Source: Reticulascus tulasneorum (lineage: Eukaryota; Ascomycota; Sordariomycetes; Glomerellales; Reticulascaceae). From it: a stretch of DNA of 64,000 nt. The stretch lies in the NCBI GenBank assembly GCA_001557505.1, contig LSAX01000003.1, forward strand, positions 4,650,001-4,714,000, given 5' to 3'. The position numbers were made by a program, and so were the translations under genes. The notes beneath the pieces were generated by a model. It made no database searches, was not told where the DNA came from, and saw nothing but the letters and a program-made list of their open reading frames with translations. Positions 24,701 through 37,500 of the stretch are shown here, piece after piece. Within the stretch, counting starts at the first letter, position 1, and the number at the start of each line of letters is the position of its first letter.

Positions 24701-26281
24701 AGAAAACAGTGGCAACGGCATTGGTCCGTTTGCTATTAGCGCAGGCACTCTCATGTCTGGGTTTGGAAGTTCGAGCGATGAGGAAGATGATGATGGAGAA
24801 GAGAACGACGAGGACGTAAGCAACGAGGTGAGTTCAATGCTGTCAGAACTGTGTGGTTCAGAATCGGCATCATCCGACCCCGATGCACCGCCTCTGCTTG
24901 GGAACCAACCGGACCGCCATCAACAGTACGATATCGATGAGGATGCGTAGTACGCATGTCATGATCTTCGTGGTCAGGATGTCGGTTCCAAGTCCCCAAG
25001 TGAACTTGCGAAGTCACCGCCGGCATTCAAGGACCTGGGTTGCCCAAGGATCTTAAAACGAGGAGCAGAGGATTTTGATTCGCCACTGTCGAAGGATCCG
25101 AATCTGTTCGAGAAGCAGTCAACTACGAATCGAATGAAGATGTCCATCTTTGTTGTCCAACTCTTCAGCTTAAGTAATTCGACGAAAGAATATTGCGGGC
25201 CCCGAGACTCTCGGCGTGGAGCACAGAACCCTGCGACACAAAAGCACGCGGACAATATTCCGGATGGCATGTTTCTTGTGCAGCGTCATGATTCGGCCTC
25301 AGTGATTAGTTTCTGCACCACTCACACAGGACCTCCAGCACATTGTCTCCCGATGGCTCCTCAGTATCGGACCAGGACTTCTCAGAACGACCGATTTCGA
25401 CGAACCCGTGTGCCGTGGATTTCTTTTCAGTTTTACCGAAACGGCGGTATCGTAAGCTAACGTGTACTCTTACCTAGTTCCGTGCCTACACCGATCCTCT
25501 AGGCACCTCGGGTTCGTCATCGTTGAACCCACCATCAATTCCTCCCCCACCACCTCCGCCGCCACCGCTGAACATTCCTCCCTCTAGAGCTCGTCTCCAA
25601 CTGGCAGCGCGACTAGCCATGCACCAGAAGAACAATGCTGCCGCTGCTGCCTCGCGAGATGAAAATGGGGAGACAGCAGATGACGACAATGAGAAGATGG
25701 GTGACGGTGATGGTGAGCCTGAGCGACTGAGAAACCCATTTGCCGACGACGAGGAAGAAGACGAAGACGCGGACAGCGATGATGGCAATGACAACGATCG
25801 CCATGGTTCAGGAGCAGCTGCCGCCTTGACTGGTGCCTGGGGCTCGTCCGGACGCGGCTCTTGGTGGCGGGGCGTTGTCCGAAGGAAGCAACCCGACAAG
25901 TTCGGCGGCAGGGAAGATTCCGATGAGGAGGAAGAGGAGGAGGAGGAGGATGAAGAGTTTGGTGATTTCGCAATGCCGGAGGTCACGTCGGCGCCGGGCT
26001 CAGATGAGAATGAAAAGATCCTCAAACCGCTCGCGGTCCATCCACCTCAAGGTGGATCCGCTGGTGGGCCAAACCAAAAGTCGGCATTTGGCAGCCTATG
26101 GCCATTCACGACGGGTAGCGGAACAAAAGACCCTAAAGACGAGAAACACAGTAATGACGAAGATGAGGCTGTTGAGCACGGCTCCATTGACGAAGACGGG
26201 AAAAGAGTCAGGGCTGCGGTAGAGGCGAAGAGGAGGACGAGCATTGAGGATCCGGATGAGGAAGAAGAGGTTGTCGTCTGA
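21754..26281 (+). CDS. SIT4 phosphatase-associated protein (SAP family)
   Basis: The best model is join 21754-22422, 22481-24088, 24150-24827, 24978-25409 and 25478-26281 (about 1396 residues). The first two introns are certain. The last two are inferred to keep frame. The N-terminus MFWRFGGYANIST and the following helical repeats match SAP proteins (yeast Sap155/185/190, fission yeast Ekc1), regulatory partners of the PP6-type phosphatase Sit4 in cell-cycle and nutrient signalling. SFFFAYPWNNFLHNVVYDI sits in exon 3. The C-terminus has a nine-Pro run with IPPSRARLQLAARLA, acidic runs, and a DEEFGDFAMPEV motif. An in-frame TAG lies at 24948-24950. It is avoided only if 24828-24977 (GTGAGT...GTCAG, phase 0) is an intron. 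The final intron has a good GCTAAC branch site but a weak GTGCCG donor. If the TAG is translated, the protein ends about 450 residues early. Confidence 0.85.
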
Positions 26282-27349
26282 TTAACTTGGGCATGATGCA
26301 TCAAGCCTCGTAGCAGCCGGCTGAGGCTGCATAGTTGGTTGACCAATGGGACGAATGCGATGGGCGTAGAGATGAGGCCCTAGAAATGGCGGTTGACCGA
26401 TCATGTTGTATTATATATGTTTGTTTTAGTTTGTACGGATAGAGCCCCTGAATGAAGCACAAATGGCTACCCCGACCAGCTTGCTGCCACCAGTGTGTTA
26501 ATCACGTTTAGCTTTGCGAGAGTGTCTTTCGCCTACGGAGCGCATACTACGTAAGCACATGTCACACGTGGATGCTAAATTGACTGCTGAGCCGCGAGGA
26601 TGATCAGGGAGTGTTTCTCTGACTCGAGATTTTATCGCAGTTGGAAAGCTCCAGGACCCGAGACTGTTGTCATTCTGACTTGAACTGCACATTATTAGGC
26701 AAGGGTTTCGGGGATCCAAGGGCAGGGAGAGACTGCGAAGGACGTTGGAAGAATTCGGCGCTCCCAAAGGTCTTCCTTTCGCCCCAATATTTGGTGCTCT
26801 GTATACTTGTGTAAATACCCAGGCAGCCTGGAGCACTCGAGGTAACTTCTTAGGTTAAGTGGGTAAGCAAACGAGGTAGCTGCTCCTGCTAACTAAGGTA
26901 AGGTAGCATCCATCGTCCTGCGGCCGCCGTAACGCTCCTTCATCACATTCACTAAACTATGCATCGCCATCGGGGCGCCCGCCTGAGGCTGCTGGCGCGA
27001 CATCGACGTGAATATTTAAAATGATCTTTCGAGTCGTGTTTGCAGTTCTTCTTTTTTCTTATGTCTATGTCTACCTACGCGTGAGTCCCCTCCAAATCCC
27101 TTTGAAAATTGTCCTGGGCATCCTGGCGGATCCGAAACGTTGTAGATCCGGCAACACGGCTTGAAGTGGCCAGCTGACCCTTAAGCTTGTTCGTTGGAAA
27201 GGATTCGAGCTGATTGTCCTTCGTCGGCTTCAGATTCTTTACTGGAATCGCCCGCAACCTCGATTACGCACCTAGGATCTACTTTCAAGATCCATAGATA
27301 TCCATCACCAACCCAGCGCCAACCGAGACAACGCAGGGCCAAACTGCAC
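26282..27349. other. Intergenic: SAP 3' flank and hydrolase 5' region
   Basis: Apart from a small hydrophobic open frame at 27021-27164 (listed separately), no gene is visible. Confidence 0.5.
27021..27164 (+). CDS. Possible small hydrophobic ORF or upstream signal-anchor exon
   Basis: This ATG (context TTAAAATGA) opens 47 codons. The first 19 are strongly hydrophobic (FRVVFAVLLFSYVYVYL), like a signal anchor, and the rest are basic. A consensus donor GTGAGT begins at 27081, in phase 0 after the hydrophobic stretch. A matching phase-0 acceptor at 27288-27289 would join it to the hydrolase frame. It is therefore either a tiny membrane protein or uORF, or a first exon that anchors the hydrolase in a membrane. 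Low confidence. Confidence 0.25.
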   Translation: MIFRVVFAVLLFSYVYVYLRVSPLQIPLKIVLGILADPKRCRSGNTA

Positions 27350-28554
27350 ATGGACGGAACGGCCTCAAGCCTGCCCACCGTGGGTGATGAGCAGCAGCTT
27401 CTGAAGCAACAGCCTCCTCTCCTCACCCGCCTCCAGTACGCCAGCACCATTGGCGCATTGCAAACTTTCTACAAGCAAGGAGTCTGGTTCAATGGCTGGA
27501 AAGACTACTTCTACCCGCCTAGTCAGCGGCCAGATCTCGTCAAGAAATATGACTCGCGTGCTCATTTACCTGTCCGGTAAGTGATATCAGAAATGCGACG
27601 GCAGAAACCCCCCGCTGACAGTTCTTGGTACTAAACAGCATCTTTTTCCCCTCCTCCTATGACCAGACTTCTCCGCAGTCGCTACCGACACTGTTTACAA
27701 TCCATGGAGGGGGCTTCTGTTTGGGCATACCGGAGGATGACGATATCTGGAACCGGTCTTTCGCCGATTTGCACAATGTCCTGGTTGTGGCGCTGAACTA
27801 CTCCAAAGCACCGTGGTCTTCGTGGCCGGGTCCGCTCCACGACGTTGAAGCGCTCTTCCTGTCCGTTCTTGAAGACGAGTCACTGCCCATCGATGAATCG
27901 AAGACGGCCCTCGGCGGCTTCAGCGCCGGAGGCAACCTTGCTTTGGCGCTCTCCCAGCTCCCCTCAGTACATGGTCATCCTACGGCTGCGCCCAAGGCGG
28001 TTGTACCCATATACGCACCGCTTGACTTCTCCATCGCAGCGGAGACGAAACGGCAGCGTAGACCTTACAAGAAGGGAAAGTTGAGTGGCATACGAGGCGA
28101 AGAGAAGGACTACATCTTGCCGTTGGCTGAGGTCTTCGACTGGGCATACATCCCCTACGGCGAAAACCTGCGAAATCCGCTCATATGCCCCTTCTTCTCC
28201 AAGAAGGAAGACCTCCCGCCACACGTATTCTTCATCGCTGCAGAACTTGACTTCCTATCCTGGGAATCATTGGCACTGGCCTCCAGACTTGCAGGACGGG
28301 AGGTCAGCGGTACCAGGGCGGGGAGGCAAGATGCGGCGACTACGCAGGAGTTGGAGCTGGGGGATGAGAGATTTAGTTGGGAAGCGAATAGAGTCAAGTG
28401 GTTGCTGGTGCCGGATGTGATTCACGCTTTTGACCTGCATCCTCTGGGCAAGATGGTGAGTGACCCCGAGACTGCGAGGGATGGGGATGCAAAAGGAATT
28501 AAGGTGGTGAAGGTGCTAGGCGATTGGCTCTTGGAGACTGTGTGGAAGGCATAA
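27350..28554 (+). CDS. Alpha/beta hydrolase, HSL/arylacetamide-deacetylase-like esterase
   Basis: The model is two exons, 27350-27576 and 27639-28554, 380 residues, joined by a 62 nt intron (GTAAGT...ACAG). The oxyanion motif is FTIHGGGF, the nucleophile elbow is GGFSAGGN (Ser), the acid is likely Asp in AAELDFLSWE, and the catalytic His is in VIHAFDLHP. This HGGG plus GxSxG layout defines the hormone-sensitive-lipase family of carboxylesterases. Substrates are usually short acyl esters and cannot be read from the sequence. A basic insertion (KRQRRPYKKGK) follows the Ser strand. Before the His there is a charged insertion of about 30 residues that is probably a loop. The start has a fair context. 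An upstream membrane exon is possible. Confidence 0.85.
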
Positions 28555-31532
28555 GTCCAACGCCGTGAGTTTGGAGGGCAGATAGAGACGTAACGTGGTA
28601 TGGCATGAGAGTATACATTGTGTTGGCTTTTAAGCGTAAATCCCCTAGTTTACCTTACGATGGGCATTAGGCATGAATTAAGTGGCGGACACATGCATGT
28701 TGACGAGCCTCGGTAGCAGCACCGGGAAAGCAACAAACTTATTACTTAGTTAATGCGGACTCTGCAGGACGCATACAGCTCCATTGCAACTTTATTTCTG
28801 CAGTCAAAGGGGTAATGCACGATGCGCGGTGCCCTGTGTTCCTAATTGCGAAAGGGAATCCTCCATCAACACCAAGAATCGAGACGTGTCGACCCCCCGG
28901 GCAAGGCGAGTACCGGCAACTGACCCAGCAAAAAGCGCCGTAGGAACTACCGACGTTGTATCGGAAAGTGTTATCCCCGCGAAGTTTTCGGAAAAGGGCA
29001 AATTTCCTGTTGATGTCATTGAACCGATCGTGACACAAAAACGGGGCCCGTTCCGTGCCATCGCGGCGACGTGACGAGGAGAGATGTTGTGCAGCATGGT
29101 GGAGCGGCTGGCTGACGTCAATTAGGCCATCAGACCGTAGGTGGTGTGCAGAGTGGGCAGTTGTCTGGAGTTGAGGAGTAAGTTCATGTTGGACCTGTGA
29201 TCCTGCTCGATCGACGGAGGCACAGCAGCTATCTTTCACGGAGATGTGTTGGGTCGATGGGTGATGTTGGTGTGGACAGCTTCAAGTGGGTTTTGGATCT
29301 AGGAGCTCTCCTTGTCACGCCTCGGTTGCGTCAATAGCCTCATTCTCCGGCCACACAATTTACGCGTATACGTCGTCGCGAAAACCTGAAGGGCTTAATG
29401 TCGTCATGTACACCTGATGTTTTCGCAAATCTTTTCCTTGAGAACTACGATATGAGTTTACGAATGATGGGATTGTCACCAAAGTTCCCCATCAACCCGC
29501 TCATAGAAACTGTTCGTCACAAGTTTTGGGGTTTCATTTTTGTTGGGCAATCTCAACTCCATATGGACATGAAGGGTTGGCCCTGAAGAAAGTCAGACGG
29601 ACTATCTCAGGTAACCCAAGGTAGTTGGGATGATAATTTGGAAATGTTGACCACCCGGCCCAACGGTCCGTTGGCAGTCGAAGGCATCACGCGCAGAGCT
29701 TGGAGGTTGTAACACGCGCCCACCACTTGACTCGGTGTCCGTTGGATCATGGAGCGGTATCGCCTTCATCGCTAACGAGATGGGGGATGGAGAAATCACT
29801 ACCTCGTGTCGGTGTGAAGGATTCCTCCAACTGGATAGCTCCATCAGATTTCGCGATCCACAGCCTTGTCCCGCCAACAACCGTTAGATGCTGGATATAC
29901 AATGTTGGCAGGAAATTAGGTGTTGGGGTCGATGTACACCTTTGTAGTTGGCCGGCGTGTTTCTGTCTGCGACGTTCAGGAGACCAACAAGTTGCACGTA
30001 GCCAACGCAGCCAACGCATTCCAATGCCGATGATTGCACATCGAAGGATGAGTGTGAAGTCGGGGGCGGCATCTCGATGACCTTTCCGGGAACCCCCCCA
30101 GCCTGCCAAAGTTCCCACCAGCCATGTCCAGAATTTTATAATCTTCCGAAGCAGAACTCCGAATATCATTCCTCATAGTCCGTAGTCTTATCACATTAGC
30201 CGGTCGAGGCTTCATCCTTGGTGATGCTCAAGCCCTCTGCCGAACATTCACGATCACACGAGTGGGAATCGGCTCAGCCTTCGGGATCCAAGCATCGCCA
30301 GCCCCCACGCTGCCACCAATGGCCTGGGAATACTGATGTAACTATCGTTCCAACGATCGCGCCCAAGTTAACTACATCTGTGCCTGTAAACGACCACAGG
30401 GGGGAGGCTTGCTAAAATGTGTCGGCATTGTGCCCGTGGAGTAGGGCTGAGGGCTGTGATTCGTTCGGGTCAGCGCCGCCTCCTGAACCCCTGCCGCGGA
30501 GTTTCTATGTAAAGCTCTTGGGTGGGTAGCTCAGCCCCCAACCACTGCCAACCTTGACAAGTGTTTAGGGGCGGTTGGTTACACTGTATCGGGTGCCTCC
30601 CCAATTTAGCAGCATGAAAGGCAGGCAATGCACTAACTCCCACTGTGCAAGGCACTGTAACCCCACCTCCCCCCGGGACCTCCCGCCTAATCTTCACCAA
30701 AGTCTCCCAGTTGCCAGGTACCTAACGTACCTAATACCGCGGCACCTTAGCATGGAGATCCCCCAAAAGTTCCAGGCTACAATGGCTTGGGGGGGAGGAG
30801 AAACCCTGCCACCTCCGCCTTCCATCTACTGCACATCCGCACTGTTGCGGCGGCTGCAGCTTGCCAGGACCCCAGCCTGCCACCAATTGCGACATACGCT
30901 GGTGCCGCACTCGCGCTCCTATCTTCAGATCTTCGAGTCGTTTCACCTTTTTTGCTCTGCAGGGGTGCCGGGGCTGAGCATAAACATCTCCCGATCGTTC
31001 AAGGCATTCTTTCATGCCATGGGCTGCGCTGTCATCAACCCGACTCCTGGTCGCCTGCCAGCCCTCCAGGATGGCTCGGGAAGAACCAACCTTCGCGCGG
31101 GGATGCGCGGCGTACCCCATCCACCCCCCCCCCCCCCCCCCCATCCTGCTGATGAGCGGCGGAGGCGTCAAAATGTAAGATGGGGCAGCTATTCCTCGAA
31201 CGCGTGAGCAAGTGGCACTGCAGTATTTGACAGCCTGTCCCCCTTCTACTCCCCTTGTCTTGATGTTTGCTTGCCTCTCGACTCTTGCTTCCATGTTGGT
31301 CGTATTCTGTTGGTCAGTATTCCAGCAGCTAGTTACCTCGTGGATTGTATCAGGCCTGATATCTGTCCCGTCCAACATCGCCGAAAGCGTCATCCTCGAC
31401 TTAGACGCCATTGCCTAACAAACACCTGAGACCGCCTTCCGGCCCCGTGTTAGGCCACACTGCTTCGGCCATTTCTTCTATGTGTTTTTGAGATACCCCC
31501 AAAGCTGCAAAGCTTCTTCTCTTCTTTTCAAC
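28555..31532. other. 3 kb intergenic region upstream of the pseudo-NRPS
   Basis: No frame here has a supported domain. Opposite-strand frames at 30575-31411 are long but overlap each other in several frames and cross a poly-C tract, so they look like composition effects. The part from about 30570 to 31530 is the probable promoter and leader of the pseudo-NRPS gene. Confidence 0.5.
31124..31142 (+). repeat. Poly-C tract (19 C)
   Basis: An uninterrupted run of 19 C lies about 390 bp upstream of the pseudo-NRPS start codon. The exact length is prone to sequencing error. Confidence 0.9.
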
Positions 31533-34500
31533 ATGGCCGACTTGGAGCATCGGAGAGTAACCCTTCCACGAATCGACACCACCATGCCGTCGATACCTGG
31601 ACCGTCTGTCGAAGACCGACTACTGTCGGCCGTCGCCAACGTGCTGGCTCTTCCAAGAAATAGCATCGAACTCTTTGATTCGTTTACTGACCTGGGTGGA
31701 GACAGAGCCACAGCTCTGACATTGAGGAGAGCCTGTATGAGCTACGGGCTCGGTGTAAAGACAAGCGATATCCTGCGATGCCAGACATTGGCAGAGCTAC
31801 AGACTTGCGTGACGCCTTTTGACCAGCTCACTCCCATCTCTAACAGATCGGATGAGCGGTCGGAATCGCCATCAGATGTCTTCAGCGAGGGCACTAAACG
31901 GAGCAGCGACTCTGATTCTTGCGGCGGATCGGTCGACTCGGAGGAATCACAGGCGAGAATGGAGCGAGAAGCAACAGAAAAGTTCCTCGTTGGGACATCG
32001 AAAGTGTCAGCCGCTGCGCTGATTCGGCCAATGGCGGGATACTTGGAAGGGAAACTCGTCGCTTTCATCACCATGGCCAACTCAACTGCAGCCCAGTCCA
32101 TTCTTTCTAGCATCAGACTCATCCCGCAGACACAGATTCACTTTGCGGGAAGTCAAGTCGCCGCCCTCCGACTAGCTCTAGAGAGCTCGTCAGGGTCTTT
32201 CCTGATACCAAACACCTGGATCGTCCTTGAGCACTTGTCGACAGATGACGCAGGGCATGTCGACAGGCGGAGGCTGCAGACGTGGGTGCAGAACCTAAAC
32301 GAGGACCAGTACCAGCAAATCACAAGTCTCGAGTCTGACGAATTATTTCAAGAACCTTTGACAGACACCGAACGATCGCTCCAAAAGATTGTCAGCCGAG
32401 TACTGAGAGTGCCGCAAAGGCAGGTCGGCATGAACTTTTCCTTCAGCCAGCTGGGCGGTGACGACATCTCGGCCATGCTGCTCGTATCCGCCTGCAGAAC
32501 CGAGTCCATTCTTCTCAAGCCGGAGGACGTCCACCAGAGCACATCGCTTGGTCAGCTTGCGCTGCTAGCCACCTGGAAGGGAACACTCGGCAAAAGGTGG
32601 AACGAGGAATCGCTGGACGGGTTCAGGCTGTCTCCAATGCAGCAGATGTACTTCGACACGGCGATGGGTGGCAACCTCGAGGAAAGGATGCAGTCCGATG
32701 GCAGCTATAGATTCAACCAAAGTATATTGCTTCGGATTCGCAACAGCGCCACCTTGGAGGATGTTCATGCAGCCATTGAAACCGTGGTTGGCCATCACTC
32801 AATGCTTCGAGCACGGTTCAGACTAGGAGCTGAAGGCTGGACCCAAAGAATACTAGCAGACTCAAAAGCGTCATATGGATTTGGTTACCACAGCGTCAGC
32901 ACCAATGAAGAAGTTATGGTTGTTATTGAACGGTCACAAGCTAGCATCGATATCGAGAATGGTCCGGTCTTCGCGGTCGAGCATTTCAATACTTGTGACG
33001 GGCAGCAGATGGTATATATCATTGCGCATCATCTTGTCGTTGACCTGCTTTCCTGGCGGATCATCATCCATGACTTGGACGAGCTGCTTCAAGAGGGCAC
33101 TCTATTCTCTGAACGGTCGATGCCCTTCCAGCGCTGGAACGAACTCTCAGAACAGGAAATCAATCATGAAGAGATGCCCGAAGCATTACCGTTTCAGGTG
33201 TCGGGAGGTGATTACAGCTACTGGGGCCTGGAGAACTCGCTCAATACCTACGGCGAAGCTCTTGAGGCCAGCTTTTCATTGAGCTCCGAGCTGACGGCAA
33301 TCCTACACAAAACATGTAATCAAGTATTCCGAACGGACTCAGCAGACATCTATCTGGCTGCTCTTCTCCTTTCTTTCTGCCAAACATTCCATGATCGTCG
33401 AGCTCCGGTCATATGGAACCAGGAGCACGGCCGTGAGCCTTGGTCTCAAGACATCGACATTACTGAGACGGTTGGCTGGTTCAATTCTCTTTGCCCTATT
33501 GGGCTTGGGGCAGATATGGCCGAAGACTTTCTGCACATACTTCGGAAAATGAAGGACATTCGAAGGTCGATAGCACGCCACGGATGGAGCTACTTTGCCT
33601 CACGCTACCTTGGATCCCGGGCTACACAACTCTCAGCTGAGGGCTGGCCATTCGAGATCCTGTTCACCTACGCTGGCTCGGTGCAGCAACTAGAGCGCGA
33701 GAACGGAGTTCTAGAGCAGCTCGCCATTCCCGGACGAACGCTGACGTCAACAACATCTGACATTGGACCTAATGTGGGCAGGATTGCCTTGTTCGAAGTC
33801 TCTGCCACAGTCGACCAGGGAGCAGCCAAGATTAAGTTCCTCTACAACCGGAACTCGAAGCATCAAGATCGCATCCGCGATTGGATACAGTGCTACGAGC
33901 ATCTTCTACTTGAAGCAATTGGTAGGCTGAGATACCGAGCCCAGGAACTTACCCTCGCCGACGTCCCGCTTTTGAAAACCAGCTACGAGGGTCTGGCAAA
34001 GCTTAATACCGACCGACTCGTCGCGCTCAACCTCTCCAGCGCGAGAGATATCGAGGATGTCTATCCGGTTACCGCCACACAACAAGAGATTCTTATCAGC
34101 CAGACTCAATCGCTTGATAGTTGCCACATCCATACCATCTACGAGCTTGCATCGTCCAGTGCGGTGCTTGCCGACCAGGCCCAGATCTGTGTTGCTTGGC
34201 AGCAGACTGTGGCTAAATATCCGGCTCTGAGAACTGTTTTCATTGATAGCATCTCAGAAGATGGTCTATTTGACCAGGTTGTGCTACGCAAGTGCTCGCC
34301 TGATATGCTTTTCATCGATGCTGGTACGGGCGATGATCCGATCGTTGCCCTTAACACCCTCCCGCCGTTGAAACCTTCTCCCGCAGAGCCCCGACATAGG
34401 CTTTCCGTATGCAAAGCTTCGAGAAGCACGTTCTTGAAGCTGGAGATCAGTCAGGCGCTCTGCGATACCTTAAGCGTGCAGAACGTGATGGCTGACCTGA

Positions 34501-37500
34501 AAAGAATATACAACTCCAGCAAAGCTCCTATGAAAGTTATCGATCCGTCTTATACTGCCTGTGTTCAGTATCTTGGGGCTGCACGACTCAATAATAGCCT
34601 TGAATTCTGGCGTACCCAGCTTCAAGACACCCAACCTTGCCTGTTTCCTCGGCTTACTGCGACAGAAGACACCCGACTTCATCGGACCGAGTATGAGCTC
34701 GACATCGGAGCTTTGCAGCTTGATGAGTTTTGCCGCACTCAATCCATCAGCCGAGCAACGGTCATGCAACTCGCCTGGGGCCTCGTCCTTCGTGCCTTTA
34801 CTGGCACGAGCCGAGTGTGCTTTGGATATCTGACTTCTGGCCGAGAAGGGCCAGCCTCCCCAAATGGGCTGCAACAGTCAGTGGGATGCTTCCAAAGTAC
34901 AATTGCTTGTGCTCTCCAGCTGTCGGCATACAAGCCTCTCGCTGCTATCCTGCGGACAACGGAAGATAACCTTGTCGCCTCTTTGCAACACCAGCATGTT
35001 TGTTCTTCTGAAGTTCAGCATGCGTTAGGTCTCCGAGGAGAAAAGCTGTTCAATACATGTCTCACCTTCCAGGAAGATCCACCAGAGCTGAAAAGTCGAT
35101 TCAGCAATGCCCGACCTCAAATGGCATTGTCCTGTGTCCAGGCATTCAATACCCTTGACTACGATATCACTTTCTCGACGATGTTTGTCAATGGACAGCT
35201 CGTGGCGGGCATCTCGCATCGCATCTTGACGACCTCTCAAGCGCAAAACATTGCAAACACTTTTAGCCGCGCTGTCCAGTCACTTCTTGAAAGCCCTAAT
35301 GGATCTCTGGGTGGGATCGACCTCTTCACGGATCGCGATTATGCGCAATTGCTGATCCATGATTGGGAGGTTGAAAATACTAGCGAAACCCCGGAGGCAT
35401 GCATCCACAATCTGATCTCAATGGAAGCGAAGAAGCAACCCGAGGCTCCGGCTGTGTGTGCTTGGGATGGAGACTTCACTTACCGACAGCTTGCACGTCT
35501 TGTTTCGCGATTGGCGCGCTATCTCGTTGATTTAGGTGTCAAGCCAGGTGTAATTGTTCCTGTGGTGCTCGAGAAGAGTCGGTGGGCTGTTGTTGCCATG
35601 GTGGCGGTGATGAAGGCCGGGGGCTGCTTTTTGCCTATCGATGGTGAGGACAAAGGTCCCGTCGAGGCTACGATCAGACAACTTAACCCCAAGGTTGTTC
35701 TTACTACCGATATGGCTTGGAAGAGTCTGGAGTCTGTCACCGAGAGCGTCATCATCGTCAACGATGCCTTGTTCTCGGCAATCCTCCCTTCTGAAACTTC
35801 ATCGCCAAAGATTTCGACCAGGGATCCTGCTTGTATTCTGTTCTCTCCTGGAGTGCCCCGATCCAAGGATGCTCGAGGCATTGTATTCTCTCACTCTGCC
35901 CTCTCATCTGCATTCCTGTCTCAGGGCCCAGCTTTCAAGATCGACTCGAGCAGCCGCGTCATGCAGCTATCTTCCTACAACGTCGATACTGCGCTCGTGG
36001 AGACACTGACTACACTTGTGCATGGCGGTTGTGTTTGCATTCCGTCTGCAGAAGAGAGAATTCACGATTTTGCTGGTGCTGTCCGTCGTATGCAAGTTAC
36101 TTGGACTTATATGACTCCTGTTCTGGCCAGACGACTTAGTCCTGCTTGTGTGCCGAGTCTCAAGATTACTTGCTTCAGAACTCGCCGGTTAGACGAGGAC
36201 ACATGCAAGCCATGGATGGAGAAGACCAAGGTCCTTCTTGCCTACGGAGCCCCTGACATTTGCCCGCTCGGGATATCAATGATCGAGGTCACGAGAGGCA
36301 ATGATCTCAACCGGATTGCCCGCCCATTCCTCGGGAAGTTCTGGATTGTGAATCCAGAAGACCATCGCAAGCTCATGCCGATTGGCGCTATTGGCGAGCT
36401 CATCGTTGAGAGTCCGACCCTGGCTTACAAGTTCGTCCCTGGCCAGCCACTCCTGCCTATGGCCCCACAGTCAGACGTCCCTTCCGAAGATGGACGGCCG
36501 AAGATGCGATATTTCAAGTCGGGACACCGAGTACGTTATATGGAAGATGGCATGATGGAGTTTATTTCGAGTGCCCGTGATGATGTTTCAATTGACGGAA
36601 AGGTTGTTCCTGTTGCTGAGATTGAACAGCAACTACGAAGATGCCTTGGCCAGGGTGTGGACTTGGTTGTCGATGCGATTAAGGACAGAGACTCAGTCCA
36701 AACCTTGGCCGCTTTCGTCGAACTTGGTGACAAGCTATTCGATGGTATGCAGGATCTATCAAGATTGAGTACGACGACCAAGGAGCGCACTTTTATCGCA
36801 AAAAAGCTCGTCGAAACTTCTCTGAAGAACAACCTACCTGCCCACATGATCCCCACCATCTTTGTCCCCGTCAAGCACCTACCCATCACTCCATCACTCA
36901 AAATTAATCGACGCAAACTGCAAAAGATGGTTCGATGGCTATCCTATAATCAACTTATTGAGCTGTCATCAGTTCCTTGCCCCGATGAGATTCGAGCTGT
37001 TGGTCTCAAGCCTCTTCCTCTGACGCAAGTAGAGGAGCGCATGAGATCAATTTGGGCATCACTCCTCGACATTGCCGAAACAAACATCACTGGAAATCAG
37101 GGTTTCTTGAAACTTGGTGGCGGCAGATACCTTGCTGCCCAGCTAGTCGTCGCGTGCCGCAAGCATGGCCTCTCGATTTCGATTCAGGATATCCTCCGAA
37201 ATGCCTCGCTAACAGAGTTATGCCAGGGCATCACTCTGAGCTCTGAGTACATCTTCGAGGTGGCAGAGGGTCGCAACTCCACCCTATCGACTGCACCAAT
37301 CTCAGGAATGCTCGTTGAGGAAAAGTTCCTCCACGAAGTGATTGCACCGCAACTAGGCGTCGAGCGGGATGCCATCAAGGATGTTGCCGAAGCATCAGCT
37401 GCACAGATTAGATACCTGGAGACGGGAATGCTCAAAGGCCGAGCCAACGTCAGCTACCTGACGTTCAACTTCATTGGTCTAGTTCCGGCAAAGAGGTTGG

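Noticed and set aside
28742..29239. Overlapping frames on both strands of 96-165 codons
   Set aside because: No start context, domain or splice evidence on either strand.
30575..31411. Long opposing frames (about 210 and 226 codons) upstream of the pseudo-NRPS
   Set aside because: They overlap on both strands, run through a poly-C tract and show no domain, signal or splice support.
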